Numbered from the stretch's first letter, positions 1 through 4,969 are shown. The stretch is 5,316 nucleotides of DNA from Candidatus Scatomorpha stercorigallinarum (GCA_018713375.1 DVOV01000033.1:1-5316); one strand, 5' to 3'. A program made the numbers and translations. Notes: a model not told the origin generated them from the sequence alone.

Positions 1-199
1 ACCGTGCACTGCTTCGCTTACGCTCGCGGCACTAACAATCATCATCCCGTCAGCGGCGCGAGCGAAGCGAAGCCTTCCGCGGTCGGCGTTGAGCAAAGCC
101 ATCCGACACCGGGATGACCACCCGAAAGTCAATCATCACCCATACTAACGGGCAGATTTTACCTCCCGACAAGCACCAAAGCGGTTTTCTCTTTGGAGT
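1..199. other. Non-coding left flank rich in inverted repeats
   Basis: No credible gene is seen here. Short reading frames cross it but have no ribosome binding site and run into the repeat downstream of metQ. It contains an imperfect 18/17-base inverted repeat (11-28 with 57-73, one base missing), an 8-base pair TCATCCCG/CGGGATGA at 42-49 and 110-117, a 5-base pair GTCGG/CCGAC at 82-86 and 103-107, and a 6-bp hairpin CCAAAG/CTTTGG at 176-181 and 191-196. The nested arrangement resembles the other structured intergenic repeats in this window. The left part may continue beyond the window edge. Confidence 0.5.
11..73. repeat. Imperfect inverted repeat, 18/17-nt arms
   Basis: The left arm at 11-28 (GCTTCGCTTACGCTCGCG) is complementary to the right arm at 57-73, apart from one extra base in the left arm. 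The arms are 28 nt apart. The arms themselves are made of repeated GCTTCGC/GCGAAGC-like words. It could form a stem-loop in RNA or be a fragment of a dispersed repeat. There is no adjacent T tract, so an intrinsic terminator is not supported. Confidence 0.6.
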
Positions 200-241
200 C
201 TGAGGGGTTTCTTTTTGACAAGACAAAAAGAAACCTCTCAG
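200..241 (-). terminator. Long hairpin downstream of metQ, possible terminator
   Basis: Arms 200-217 and 224-241 pair over 18 positions with one mismatch, around a 6-nt loop that reads TCTTGT on the minus strand. It lies about 80 nt after the metQ stop. The T-rich run TTTCTTTTTG is inside the 5' arm rather than after the stem, so the whole hairpin is not a textbook intrinsic terminator. A smaller upstream pairing (CCTCT with AGAGG) directly before the T run could end metQ transcription, but it is weak. It is also the fourth hairpin of the repeat element that starts at the metQ stop. Confidence 0.4.
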
Positions 242-322
242 AAGGGTCTTGCAGAGGCCTTCGTCCCTGCATCCCCCTCCCTGCGGGCGGGCCGCAGGCA
301 ATTGCATCCAAGCGCAGCTTGG
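200..322 (-). repeat. Multi-hairpin repeat element, copy 1, at the metQ stop codon
   Basis: Read on the minus strand, the element begins on the base after the metQ TGA. Hairpin 1 is CCAAGC-TGC-GCTTGG (322-308). Hairpin 2 is CCTGCGG with CCGCAGG around a CCCGC loop (298-280). Hairpin 3 is a weak GCAGGG/CCTCTGC pairing (270-251). Hairpin 4 is the 18-bp stem with loop TCTTGT (241-200). About 43 bases (263-305) are nearly identical to 3705-3746 behind the permease gene, differing by one substitution and one inserted base. The stems of hairpins 1 and 4 differ between the copies yet remain paired. It is probably a REP-like or MITE-like intergenic element; the family name is unknown to me. Confidence 0.7.
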
Positions 323-1132
323 TCAGAAGATGGGCACCACGGCGCCGCTGTAGGTGCTCTCGATGAACTCGCGGCAGGTCTCGCTGGTGAGGGCGCTGAC
401 GAGCGCCTGGGTCTTTTCGCTCTCCAGGTCGTCGGGGCGCACGGCGACGATGTTGGCGTAGGTCTGGGCGGCGTCGCTGGCGGCGTCCTCGCTGGCAAGG
501 GCGTCGTTGCCGGTGAGTCCGGCCTGCAGGGCGTAGTTGCCGTTGATGATGCCGAAGGCCACGTCGGGCAGGGAATTGGGGATGTTCTCAGCGGCCATCT
601 CCAGGATGTCCAGATTCAGGGGGTTCTCGGCGATGTCGAGGACGGTGGCGTTGGAGCTGGCGTTGATGCCCTCCTTGAGCGTGATGTAGCCCTCGTCCTG
701 CAGCAGGAGCAGGGCGCGCGTCTCGTTGGAGCCGTCGTTGGGGATGGCGATGGTGTCGCCCTCGGCCAGCTCGTCCAGGCTGCTCTTCGCGCCCGGATAG
801 ATGCCCATCGGCTCGTAGTGGATGGCCGCGGCGCTGGCCAGGTCATAGCCGTGCTCGGCGTTGAAGGTCTCCAGGTACGGCCCGTGCTGGAAGTAGTTGG
901 CGTCCAGGCTGCCGTCGTTGAGGGACTCGTTGGGCAGGACATAGTCGGTGTACTCCACGATCTCCAGCTCATAGCCCTGGGCCTCGATCTCGCCGCGGAC
1001 GGCCTCCAGTATCTCCGCGTGCGGCGTGATGGACGCGCCCACCGTGATCACCTTGTCGCCCTCGCTCCCGCAGCCCGCCAGGGCCCCCAGGCACAGTACA
1101 GCCGCCAGAGTTATCGCAACGATCTTCTTCAT
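323..1132 (-). CDS. metQ: Methionine ABC transporter, substrate-binding lipoprotein MetQ
   Basis: This 269-residue protein of the NlpA/MetQ family captures methionine outside the membrane and delivers it to the MetNI complex. A lipoprotein signal peptide is visible: basic MKK, a hydrophobic stretch, and lipobox LAGC with the lipidated cysteine at residue 21. Family motifs include ITVGAS near residue 29, the NYFQH segment at 79-83 followed by GPYLE, the NDGSNETRALLLL stretch from 132, and NGNYA at 197-201. Length is normal for the family. The start chosen is ATG at 1132, preceded by AAAGGGAG (1147-1140) at 7 nt; an in-frame TTG at 1150 would overlap that ribosome binding site and is rejected. 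It is the last gene of metNIQ, 69 nt after metI. Some NlpA-family proteins bind other ligands, but the methionine T-box upstream supports methionine. Confidence 0.95.
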   Translation of the reverse strand: MKKIVAITLAAVLCLGALAGCGSEGDKVITVGASITPHAEILEAVRGEIEAQGYELEIVEYTDYVLPNESLNDGSLDANYFQHGPYLETFNAEHGYDLASAAAIHYEPMGIYPGAKSSLDELAEGDTIAIPNDGSNETRALLLLQDEGYITLKEGINASSNATVLDIAENPLNLDILEMAAENIPNSLPDVAFGIINGNYALQAGLTGNDALASEDAASDAAQTYANIVAVRPDDLESEKTQALVSALTSETCREFIESTYSGAVVPIF

Positions 1133-1201
1133 TTTTGTTCTCCCTTTCAATTTAATAATGTAGTGGTAATCGATTATTTAATATAGGTATGTCCCGGCCG
1201 C
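1133..1201 (-). promoter_or_regulatory. metI-metQ spacer with metQ ribosome binding site
   Basis: This 69-nt gap is notably AT-rich compared with the flanking genes. It contains the metQ Shine-Dalgarno AAAGGGAG at 1147-1140, seven bases before the ATG. An imperfect inverted repeat (TTAAATAAT with ATTATTAAA) lies upstream of it. No clear terminator or promoter is seen, so metQ is taken to be co-transcribed with metNI. The AT-rich spacer may keep the metQ start open, because binding proteins are usually needed in excess over the membrane complex. Confidence 0.6.
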
Positions 1202-1864
1202 TCATTTGATGCGCCGGTCGCTCAGCCGCGCGCCGCGGGTGCCCGCCTCCTGCAGCACCTGCACGAAGACGACGATGACGACGATCATCACGAACATCAC
1301 GGTGTAGTTGCTGCGGTAGTGGCCGTAATTGATGGCCAGCGCGCCCAGCCCGCCGCCGCCGTTGATGCTGGCCATGGCGCTGTAGCCGAGGATGGTGGTG
1401 GCCGAGAGGGCCGCGCCGTTGATGAGCCCGGGCCGGGCCTCCGGCAGCAGCACCTTGGTGATGATCTGCCAGTTGCTCGCGCCCATAGAGAGGGACGCTT
1501 CCACAACGCCCCGGTCCACCTCCTTTGCCGAGGATTCGACCATGCGCGCCACGAAGGGGAAGGCGGAGACCGTCAGCGGCACGATGGTCGCCGGCGAGCC
1601 CACCGTGGTGCCCATCACCAGGCGCGTCAGGGGGTTGAGGAAAAACAGCAGCAGTATGAAGGGCACGCTGCGCAGGAAGTTCACCACCGCGCCCAGCACC
1701 GCGTTCAGCGTGCGCATGGGGCGGATGCCGTCCCGGTCCGTCACCACCAGCACGAGCCCCAGCGGCAGGCCGATGACATAGGCGAACAGCGTGGTGGCCG
1801 CCACCATGTAAAAGCTCTCCCAAAGGGCCTGCGGCACCAGGGGCAGTATCTCCGAGATGCTCAT
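1202..1864 (-). CDS. metI: Methionine ABC transporter, permease MetI
   Basis: This 220-residue inner-membrane subunit forms the methionine translocation path as a dimer, coupled to MetN. Hydrophobic segments are visible at roughly residues 20-42, 55-77, 92-108, 150-172 and 198-213, matching the five-span plan of small MetI-type permeases. The EAA coupling loop is at about 122-141 (EASLSMGAS with a conserved glycine at 128 and LLP at 139-141), which docks on the ATPase. The sequence NGGGGLGALAINYGHYR near 168-184 is typical of MetI. The ATG is one base past the metN stop (TGAAATG) with AAGGAGG at 1880-1874 inside the end of metN, indicating tight translational coupling. Length agrees with the family. 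Confidence 0.96.
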   Translation of the reverse strand: MSISEILPLVPQALWESFYMVAATTLFAYVIGLPLGLVLVVTDRDGIRPMRTLNAVLGAVVNFLRSVPFILLLFFLNPLTRLVMGTTVGSPATIVPLTVSAFPFVARMVESSAKEVDRGVVEASLSMGASNWQIITKVLLPEARPGLINGAALSATTILGYSAMASINGGGGLGALAINYGHYRSNYTVMFVMIVVIVVFVQVLQEAGTRGARLSDRRIK

Positions 1865-1865
1865 T

Positions 1866-2900
1866 TCACTGCGCCTCCTTCGTGTAGCTTATGCGCTGGT
1901 CGTGCAGCCAGCGCTTCATTTTTTCCGCCGTCCGGCCGTCGCTGGGCAGCTGCAGCACCGTGTGCCCGTAGAGCCGCCCCTCGATCACGCGCGTGTCGGC
2001 ATAGACGATGCTCACCGGCGCGCCGCAGGAGAGGATCATGTCCGCGATGATGGGCCGGTCGGTGGTCTCTCCGTCAAAAGCCAGGCGCAGCAGCTCGCCG
2101 CGGCACTCGTCAACGGCGGTGCGCGCGCCGTCCTCGCTGAAGCCCTCCAGCTTGCCGCTGCGGCTGGGGAGGACGAGTTTCTTGGCCGCCTCCGTCTGCG
2201 GGTGGAGGAACACCTCCTTCACCTCGCCCAGCTCCGCGATGCGGCTGTCGGCGATGATGGCCACGCGGGAACAGATGCGCTCCACCACGCGCATCTCGTG
2301 CGTGATGACCACGATGGTCACGCCCAGCGAGCGGTTGAGCTCGCGCAGCAGCTCCAGTATGCTCTCGGTGGTCGTGGGGTCCAGCGCGCTGGTGGCCTCG
2401 TCGCAGAGCAGCACTTTGGGGTCGCTCGCCAGCGCGCGGGCGATGGCCATGCGCTGCTTCATGCCGCCGGAGAGCTGCGCGGGATAGGCCCCCTCGCGCC
2501 CGGCCAGGCCCACCGTTGCCAGCAGGGCGCGCGCCCTCTCGTCAGCCTCCGCGCGCTTCACATGCGCCAGCTCCAGCGGGAAGCGCACGTTCTCCAGCGC
2601 CGTGCGCTGCATCAGCAGGTCGAAGCCCTGGAAGATCATGCCGATGTTCCGCCGCGCCGCGCGCAGCTCCTTCGGCTTCAAGCGCGTGAGGTCGGCCCCC
2701 GCCACGGTGACGCTGCCGCTGTCCGGCCGCTCGAGCAGGTTCATGCAGCGCACGAGCGTGCTCTTCCCCGCGCCGGAAAGGCCGATAACGCCGAAGATCT
2801 CCCCCTCCTCGATGTCCAGGCTGACGTCGTTGAGGGCCGTCACCGCCGCAGCGCCGCTGCCGAAGGCCTTTGTCAGGCCGCGTATCTCGATAAGTGCCAT
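1866..2900 (-). CDS. metN: Methionine ABC transporter, ATP-binding protein MetN
   Basis: This 344-residue cytoplasmic ATPase powers methionine import. It has a full set of ABC motifs: Walker A GLSGAGKST at residues 40-48, Q-loop glutamine 91 (GMIFQGFDLL), signature LSGGMKQR at 143-150, Walker B VLLCDE at 163-168, D-loop SALD at 171-174 and switch histidine 201. The C-terminal part, about 265-344, corresponds to the NIL/ACT-like domain by which MetN senses internal methionine and inhibits transport (known for the family; assigned here by position and length). The start at 2900 is preceded by AAAGGGG (2914-2908) at 7 nt. The longer open frame to 2981 reads back through the terminator and T-box and is rejected. 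It is the first gene of the operon, controlled by the leader directly upstream. Confidence 0.96.
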   Translation of the reverse strand: MALIEIRGLTKAFGSGAAAVTALNDVSLDIEEGEIFGVIGLSGAGKSTLVRCMNLLERPDSGSVTVAGADLTRLKPKELRAARRNIGMIFQGFDLLMQRTALENVRFPLELAHVKRAEADERARALLATVGLAGREGAYPAQLSGGMKQRMAIARALASDPKVLLCDEATSALDPTTTESILELLRELNRSLGVTIVVITHEMRVVERICSRVAIIADSRIAELGEVKEVFLHPQTEAAKKLVLPSRSGKLEGFSEDGARTAVDECRGELLRLAFDGETTDRPIIADMILSCGAPVSIVYADTRVIEGRLYGHTVLQLPSDGRTAEKMKRWLHDQRISYTKEAQ

Positions 2901-2907
2901 GTGCTCG

Positions 2908-2914
2908 CCCCTTT
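2908..2914 (-). promoter_or_regulatory. metN ribosome binding site
   Basis: AAAGGGG lies 7 nt before the ATG at 2900 and just after the T run of the leader terminator. It fixes the start of metN and excludes the upstream in-frame start at 2981, which lies inside the T-box sequence. Confidence 0.8.
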
Positions 2915-2917
2915 GGC

Positions 2918-2957
2918 AAAAAATAAAGCCCCTGACGCATAGATATGCGTCAGGGGC
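2918..2957 (-). terminator. Intrinsic terminator of the T-box leader
   Basis: A perfect 13-bp stem has arms at 2957-2945 (GCCCCTGACGCAT) and 2940-2928 around the loop ATCT. It is followed directly by TTTATTTTTT at 2927-2918. It sits between the T-box sequence and the metN ribosome binding site, so read-through is needed for metNIQ expression. This is the regulated attenuator of the riboswitch. Confidence 0.93.
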
Positions 2958-3190
2958 GCAGTTACAAAAGCGCGTTACCACCCTGCTTCACCCGCGCCTC
3001 GCGGCGGCGGGCCTCATGAGGTACCATCATACCCCGGCTGCTGTAACGGGCGCACCCGTCGCGGACTCACTCGCTGCTCGCCCGCGCGACTCCGGAACCA
3101 TGTTCACCCGGCTCCCCCGCGCCCCATTCCCACTCTCTGAGGCTCACTGTGCCGTTCCTTCCGGGTTACTCTTTCCTTCGCTGTCTTTGT
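2918..3190 (-). ncRNA. T-box riboswitch, methionine specifier (AUG)
   Basis: The leader RNA of metNIQ senses uncharged tRNA-Met. The 14-nt T-box sequence is AGGGTGGTAACGCG at 2984-2971; its UGGU bulge fits an ACCA tRNA end. In Stem I, the helix GGAA/UUCC (3176-3173 with 3097-3094) and the helix ACCCGG/CCGGGU (3166-3161 with 3111-3106) enclose an internal loop with AGUA at 3170-3167 on the 5' side and GAAC-AUG-G on the 3' side. The AUG at 3101-3099 is in the specifier position. A distal AGAGAG motif (3138-3133) is also present. The antiterminator can form by pairing CGUUAC (3048-3043) with GUAACG (2978-2973). The leader ends in an intrinsic terminator. The 5' boundary is approximate. Confidence 0.93.
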
Positions 3191-3210
3191 GCTGTGGAAG
3201 CTGTGCATTC

Positions 3211-3240
3211 AGCATAACCCAGCCGCCCTGCCAAAGTCAA
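3211..3240 (-). promoter_or_regulatory. Promoter of the metNIQ leader
   Basis: The -35 box TTGACT (3240-3235) and -10 box TATGCT (3216-3211) are 18 bp apart; they match the consensus at five and four of six positions. Transcription would begin near 3204, about 15-30 nt before Stem I of the T-box, which is the expected distance. GCCGCC at 3246-3241 and GGCGGC at 3227-3222 form an inverted repeat around the -35 box that could be an operator, but in GC-rich DNA this may be chance. Confidence 0.65.
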
Positions 3241-3309
3241 GGCGGCATTTTGAATAAATATCCCGCCGCCTCCCCGCAAAATTTCTGCGTATGCACCAAT
3301 TTACCCCGC

Positions 3310-3358
3310 CGCTGCGCGCCCCACTGTTGGAAGCCTTTCGGTAGACCGGCGCGCAGCG
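3310..3358. repeat. 11-bp perfect inverted repeat
   Basis: CGCTGCGCGCC at 3310-3320 pairs perfectly with GGCGCGCAGCG at 3348-3358 across a 27-nt loop. Its right arm lies inside the direct repeat at 3341-3382, and the same word recurs at 3617-3627 without the left arm. It is probably part of a larger dispersed repeat. No T run adjoins it. Confidence 0.6.
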
Positions 3359-3382
3359 CAACCGCCTCCTTATCGCAGCCTG
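3341..3382. repeat. Direct repeat, copy 1
   Basis: The first 20 bases (GTAGACCGGCGCGCAGCGCA) are identical to those at 3610-3629. Similarity continues for another 22-23 bases (GCCTCC, then GCAGCCTGG) with a few changes. The two copies flank the REP-like pair and the strong hairpin, in the same orientation. In copy 2 the tail forms a perfect CCAGGC/GCCTGG hairpin; in copy 1 this pairing is disrupted. Confidence 0.8.
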
Positions 3383-3383
3383 G

Positions 3384-3438
3384 GCCTCCCCTGCCGTGCA
3401 GGGGAGGTGGCGCCTGCGTAGCAGGCGACGGAGGGGTG
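3384..3438 (+). repeat. REP-like two-hairpin element, copy 1 (+)
   Basis: This 55-base unit has two hairpins and a conserved tail. Hairpin A is CCTCCCCTGC-CGT-GCAGGGGAGG (3385-3407). After TGG comes hairpin B, CGCCTGC-GTA-GCAGGCG (3411-3427). The tail is ACGGAGGGGTG. A second copy lies inverted at 3481-3533. Hairpin A differs between copies by paired changes (TGC/GCA against TAC/GTA), and hairpin B keeps its fold with a different sequence. This argues for selection or mobility at the level of structure, as in REP elements. No transposase gene is in the window. Confidence 0.75.
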
Positions 3439-3480
3439 TTGAAGGTTTGCGCATCTTATCAAAGAACCGCAGACTTTCGG

Positions 3481-3533
3481 CACCCCTCCGGCCGCGCTTG
3501 CGCGCGTCCACCTCCCCTACAAGTAGGGGAGGC
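3481..3533 (-). repeat. REP-like two-hairpin element, copy 2 (-)
   Basis: This is an inverted copy of the unit at 3384-3438. On the minus strand it reads GCC, then CCTCCCCTAC-TT-GTAGGGGAGG (3532-3511), TGG, a short CGCG-stem hairpin (3504-3493), and the tail CCGGAGGGGTG. The two tails (CGGAGGGGTG and CACCCCTCCG) point at each other across a 42-bp spacer (3439-3480), so the pair can also fold as one long imperfect hairpin. The arrangement is like the paired REP units (BIMEs) of enterobacteria; that comparison concerns architecture only. Confidence 0.75.
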
Positions 3534-3551
3534 TTTTACGTCGCGTAGGAC

Positions 3552-3583
3552 AAAAGCCGGGGAGCGAGAGCTCCCCGGCTTTT
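3552..3583. terminator. Strong, possibly bidirectional, intrinsic terminator
   Basis: A perfect 14-bp stem, AAAAGCCGGGGAGC (3552-3565) with its complement at 3570-3583, encloses the tetraloop GAGA. On the plus strand TTTTCTGTT follows; on the minus strand the arm ends in TTTTG. It is the most convincing terminator for the permease transcript, although about 180 nt past its stop codon, and it would shield the metNIQ promoter from read-through. On the minus strand the T run is short, so efficiency there is uncertain. Confidence 0.75.
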
Positions 3584-3609
3584 CTGTTATATGTTTCTGC
3601 AAACTTGCC

Positions 3610-3651
3610 GTAGACCGGCGCGCAGCGCATCTGCCTCCAGGCGCAGCCTGG
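3610..3651. repeat. Direct repeat, copy 2, with terminal hairpin
   Basis: This is the second copy of the repeat at 3341-3382, with 20 identical bases followed by a similar tail. The tail includes CCAGGC-GCA-GCCTGG (3637-3651), a 6-bp hairpin with a 3-nt loop of the same design as the hairpin at the metQ stop codon (CCAAGC-GCA-GCTTGG on the plus strand). This suggests the direct repeat and the multi-hairpin element share a building block. Confidence 0.75.
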
Positions 3652-3763
3652 CTTTGGGCAAGACCAAAGAAATGGGGGTGGCAATTGGGTCGCAGGGACC
3701 TTAAGTCCCTGCATCCCCTCCCTGCGGGCGGGCCGCAGGCAACTGCCCCCGGCCGCTGGCCGG
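3652..3763 (-). repeat. Multi-hairpin repeat element, copy 2, at the permease stop codon
   Basis: On the minus strand it begins on the base after the permease TGA. Hairpin 1 is CCGGCC-AGC-GGCCGG (3763-3749). Hairpin 2 is CCTGCGG/CCGCAGG with loop CCCGC (3739-3721). Hairpin 3 is GCAGGGAC/GTCCCTGC with loop TTAAG (3712-3692). Hairpin 4 is CTTTGG/CCAAAG with loop TCTTGC (3669-3652). The order and loops match copy 1 at 200-322; hairpin 2 and its flank are nearly identical, while the stems of hairpins 1 and 4 have changed on both sides. It may stabilise or end the mRNA 3' end, or be a passive mobile repeat. Confidence 0.7.
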
Positions 3764-4885
3764 TCAGAGGAGGGCGGCGATGGGGAGCAGGAGGGCCAGG
3801 AGGGCGATGTTGGCGGCGGTGAAGCAGAGGAAATAGCGCCCGCGCTGCTCGGGATAGGCCCCGGCCACCTGGCGGTAGGAGATGAGGCTGGCCATGGAGG
3901 CGATGAGCGTCCCCAGCCCGCCGAGGTTGCAGCCGACGATGAGGTCGGCCCAGTCCTGGGTGAAGCCGGCCAGCAGCAGCGCGGCGGGCACATTGCTTAT
4001 CAACTGGCTGGCCAGCACGGCCGCCAGCTCCTCGCGGCCGGAGATGAAGGCCGAGAGCGCGCCGCGGAAGGCGTCCATGCGGCCCAGGTTGCCGATGAAG
4101 ATGAAAAACGCCACAAAGGTGCCCAGCAGCGAGTAGTCCACCGCGCGCAGCAGCGGCCTGTCGCAGAGCAAAAGAAAGGCCAGCGCCACCGCCGCCACCG
4201 CCAGCGGCGGCAGCACGTCGAAAAGCGCGAGCAGGCAGAGCGCAAAGAGCGCCGTGCAGTAGAGGGGCGTCCTGTCCGCGCGCGGCGGCCGGGCCGGCGA
4301 TGCCGCACCCGGGCCCGCAACGGCCACCGCCGCCGGGCGGCGGACGAGTATCACCGCGGCCAGGCAGACGCCGGAGAGCAGGACATAGGGCGCCATCAGC
4401 GCGCAGAGCCCGCCGAAGCTGATGCCCGAGCGGGAGTAGAGATAGAGATTCTGCGGGTTGCCGATGGGCGTGAGCATACTGCCAAGGTTGGCCGCCAGCG
4501 TCTGCATCACGACCACCGGTATCAGCAGCCGCTCCTGCCCGGAGAGGCGCAGGACGATCAGCGCGAAGGGGACAAAGGTGATGAGCGCCACGTCATTCGT
4601 TATCACCATGCTGGATATGAAGGGCAGGGATACCAGCGCCAGCAGCAGCCCGCGCGTGCTGCGCACATGGGCGAGCAGCCGGCCGCCCAGGCGGTCGAAG
4701 AGCCCCGAGCGCTGATAGCCCTTCATCACCGCCATCAGCGAGAAGAGCAGCGCGAGCGTGTCAAAGTCTATGTAGCCGGCGTACTGCGCGTCCGGCGGCA
4801 CGAGGAACATGGAGAGCAGGGCCAGGGCCGCGGCGGCGCTGAGCACCGTCTCTTTTTTCATGAAGGCGAGGGCGGAACGGAACAT
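3764..4885 (-). CDS. ArsB/NhaD/CitM-superfamily ion permease
   Basis: This 373-residue polytopic membrane protein probably exports or exchanges an anion, or couples a substrate to sodium or protons; the substrate cannot be read from the sequence. Many hydrophobic segments (about ten) are present. Superfamily signatures occur in both halves: ITNDVALITFVPFA at 95-108 and GSMLTPIGNPQN at 135-146 in the first half; SNVPAALLLAG at 297-307 and GCNLGGLGTLIASMASL at 318-334 in the second, as expected for two inverted repeats. A polar, Pro/Ala-rich linker at about 183-207 separates them. It is somewhat shorter than typical 400-430-residue members. The start at 4885 has GGAGGGA (4897-4891) five bases upstream; the frame stays open to 4984 but that start lies at the promoter and is rejected. 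There are no ars genes beside it, so arsenite export is not favoured. A dicarboxylate/citrate-like role is possible. Confidence 0.85.
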   Translation of the reverse strand: MFRSALAFMKKETVLSAAAALALLSMFLVPPDAQYAGYIDFDTLALLFSLMAVMKGYQRSGLFDRLGGRLLAHVRSTRGLLLALVSLPFISSMVITNDVALITFVPFALIVLRLSGQERLLIPVVVMQTLAANLGSMLTPIGNPQNLYLYSRSGISFGGLCALMAPYVLLSGVCLAAVILVRRPAAVAVAGPGAASPARPPRADRTPLYCTALFALCLLALFDVLPPLAVAAVALAFLLLCDRPLLRAVDYSLLGTFVAFFIFIGNLGRMDAFRGALSAFISGREELAAVLASQLISNVPAALLLAGFTQDWADLIVGCNLGGLGTLIASMASLISYRQVAGAYPEQRGRYFLCFTAANIALLALLLPIAALL

Positions 4886-4890
4886 TTTTA

Positions 4891-4897
4891 TCCCTCC
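4891..4897 (-). promoter_or_regulatory. Permease ribosome binding site
   Basis: GGAGGGA lies 5 nt before the ATG at 4885 and decides the start over the longer in-frame alternative at 4984, which has no such site and overlaps the promoter. Confidence 0.8.
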
Positions 4898-4940
4898 GGA
4901 AGGCGGGGCACAGCCCGTGATGGTCATATCAACGCGCAAA

Positions 4941-4964
4941 GCGGCGCGCTTTTCTGCGCGCCGC
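4941..4964 (-). promoter_or_regulatory. Perfect 9-bp hairpin at the permease mRNA 5' end
   Basis: GCGGCGCGC at 4941-4949 pairs with GCGCGCCGC at 4956-4964 around a 6-nt loop (AGAAAA on the minus strand). Since the presumed start of transcription is near 4963, the mRNA would begin with this hairpin. Such 5' stem-loops can protect mRNA from decay. TTT follows on the minus strand, too short for a clear terminator. It could also be a protein-binding palindrome overlapping the start site. Confidence 0.55.
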
Positions 4965-4969
4965 GGGAG

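Larger units (their letters stand above)
3241..3763. other. Gene-free intergenic region packed with structured repeats
   Basis: No gene is supported in these 523 bases. Open frames that cross them have no ribosome binding site and consist of translated repeats. In + strand order the region holds an 11-bp inverted repeat (3310-3358), the first copy of a direct repeat (3341-3382), two REP-like elements facing each other (3384-3438 and 3481-3533), a strong 14-bp hairpin (3552-3583), the second direct repeat copy (3610-3651) and the second copy of the multi-hairpin element that ends at the permease stop codon. Almost every stretch can fold. Confidence 0.7.

Noticed and set aside
50..307. Minus-strand open frame of 85 codons after metQ
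   Set aside because: It is a translation of the multi-hairpin repeat, with no ribosome binding site.
1133..1150. TTG start of metQ at 1150
   Set aside because: It overlaps the ribosome binding site; the ATG at 1132 gives correct spacing and a clean lipoprotein signal peptide.
215..1186. Plus-strand open frame of 323 codons
   Set aside because: It lies antisense to metQ, has Val/Gly/Ala-rich low-complexity translation typical of the complement of a GC-rich gene, and starts inside a hairpin repeat.
2901..2981. Upstream extension of metN to a start at 2981
   Set aside because: The extra 27 residues translate the T-box and terminator hairpin; AAAGGGG before 2900 and the family N-terminus support the shorter form.
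2918..3240. SAM (S-box) riboswitch or tRNA gene upstream of metN
   Set aside because: The T-box sequence, AGUA loop and AUG specifier fit a T-box leader; no S-box core or tRNA cloverleaf was seen.
3384..3533. CRISPR-like array
   Set aside because: There are only two units in opposite orientation with internal hairpins, with no regular direct repeats or spacers.
2602..3822. Plus-strand open frame of 406 codons
   Set aside because: It runs antisense through metN, then the T-box leader and the repeats, into the permease end. No ribosome binding site or domain is seen; the apparent length reflects GC-rich sequence with few stops.
3209..3993. Minus-strand open frames at 3209-3511 and 3517-3993
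   Set aside because: They translate the dispersed repeats (for example LRPARREG from hairpin 2 and RCAPVY from the direct repeat) and an out-of-frame part of the permease.
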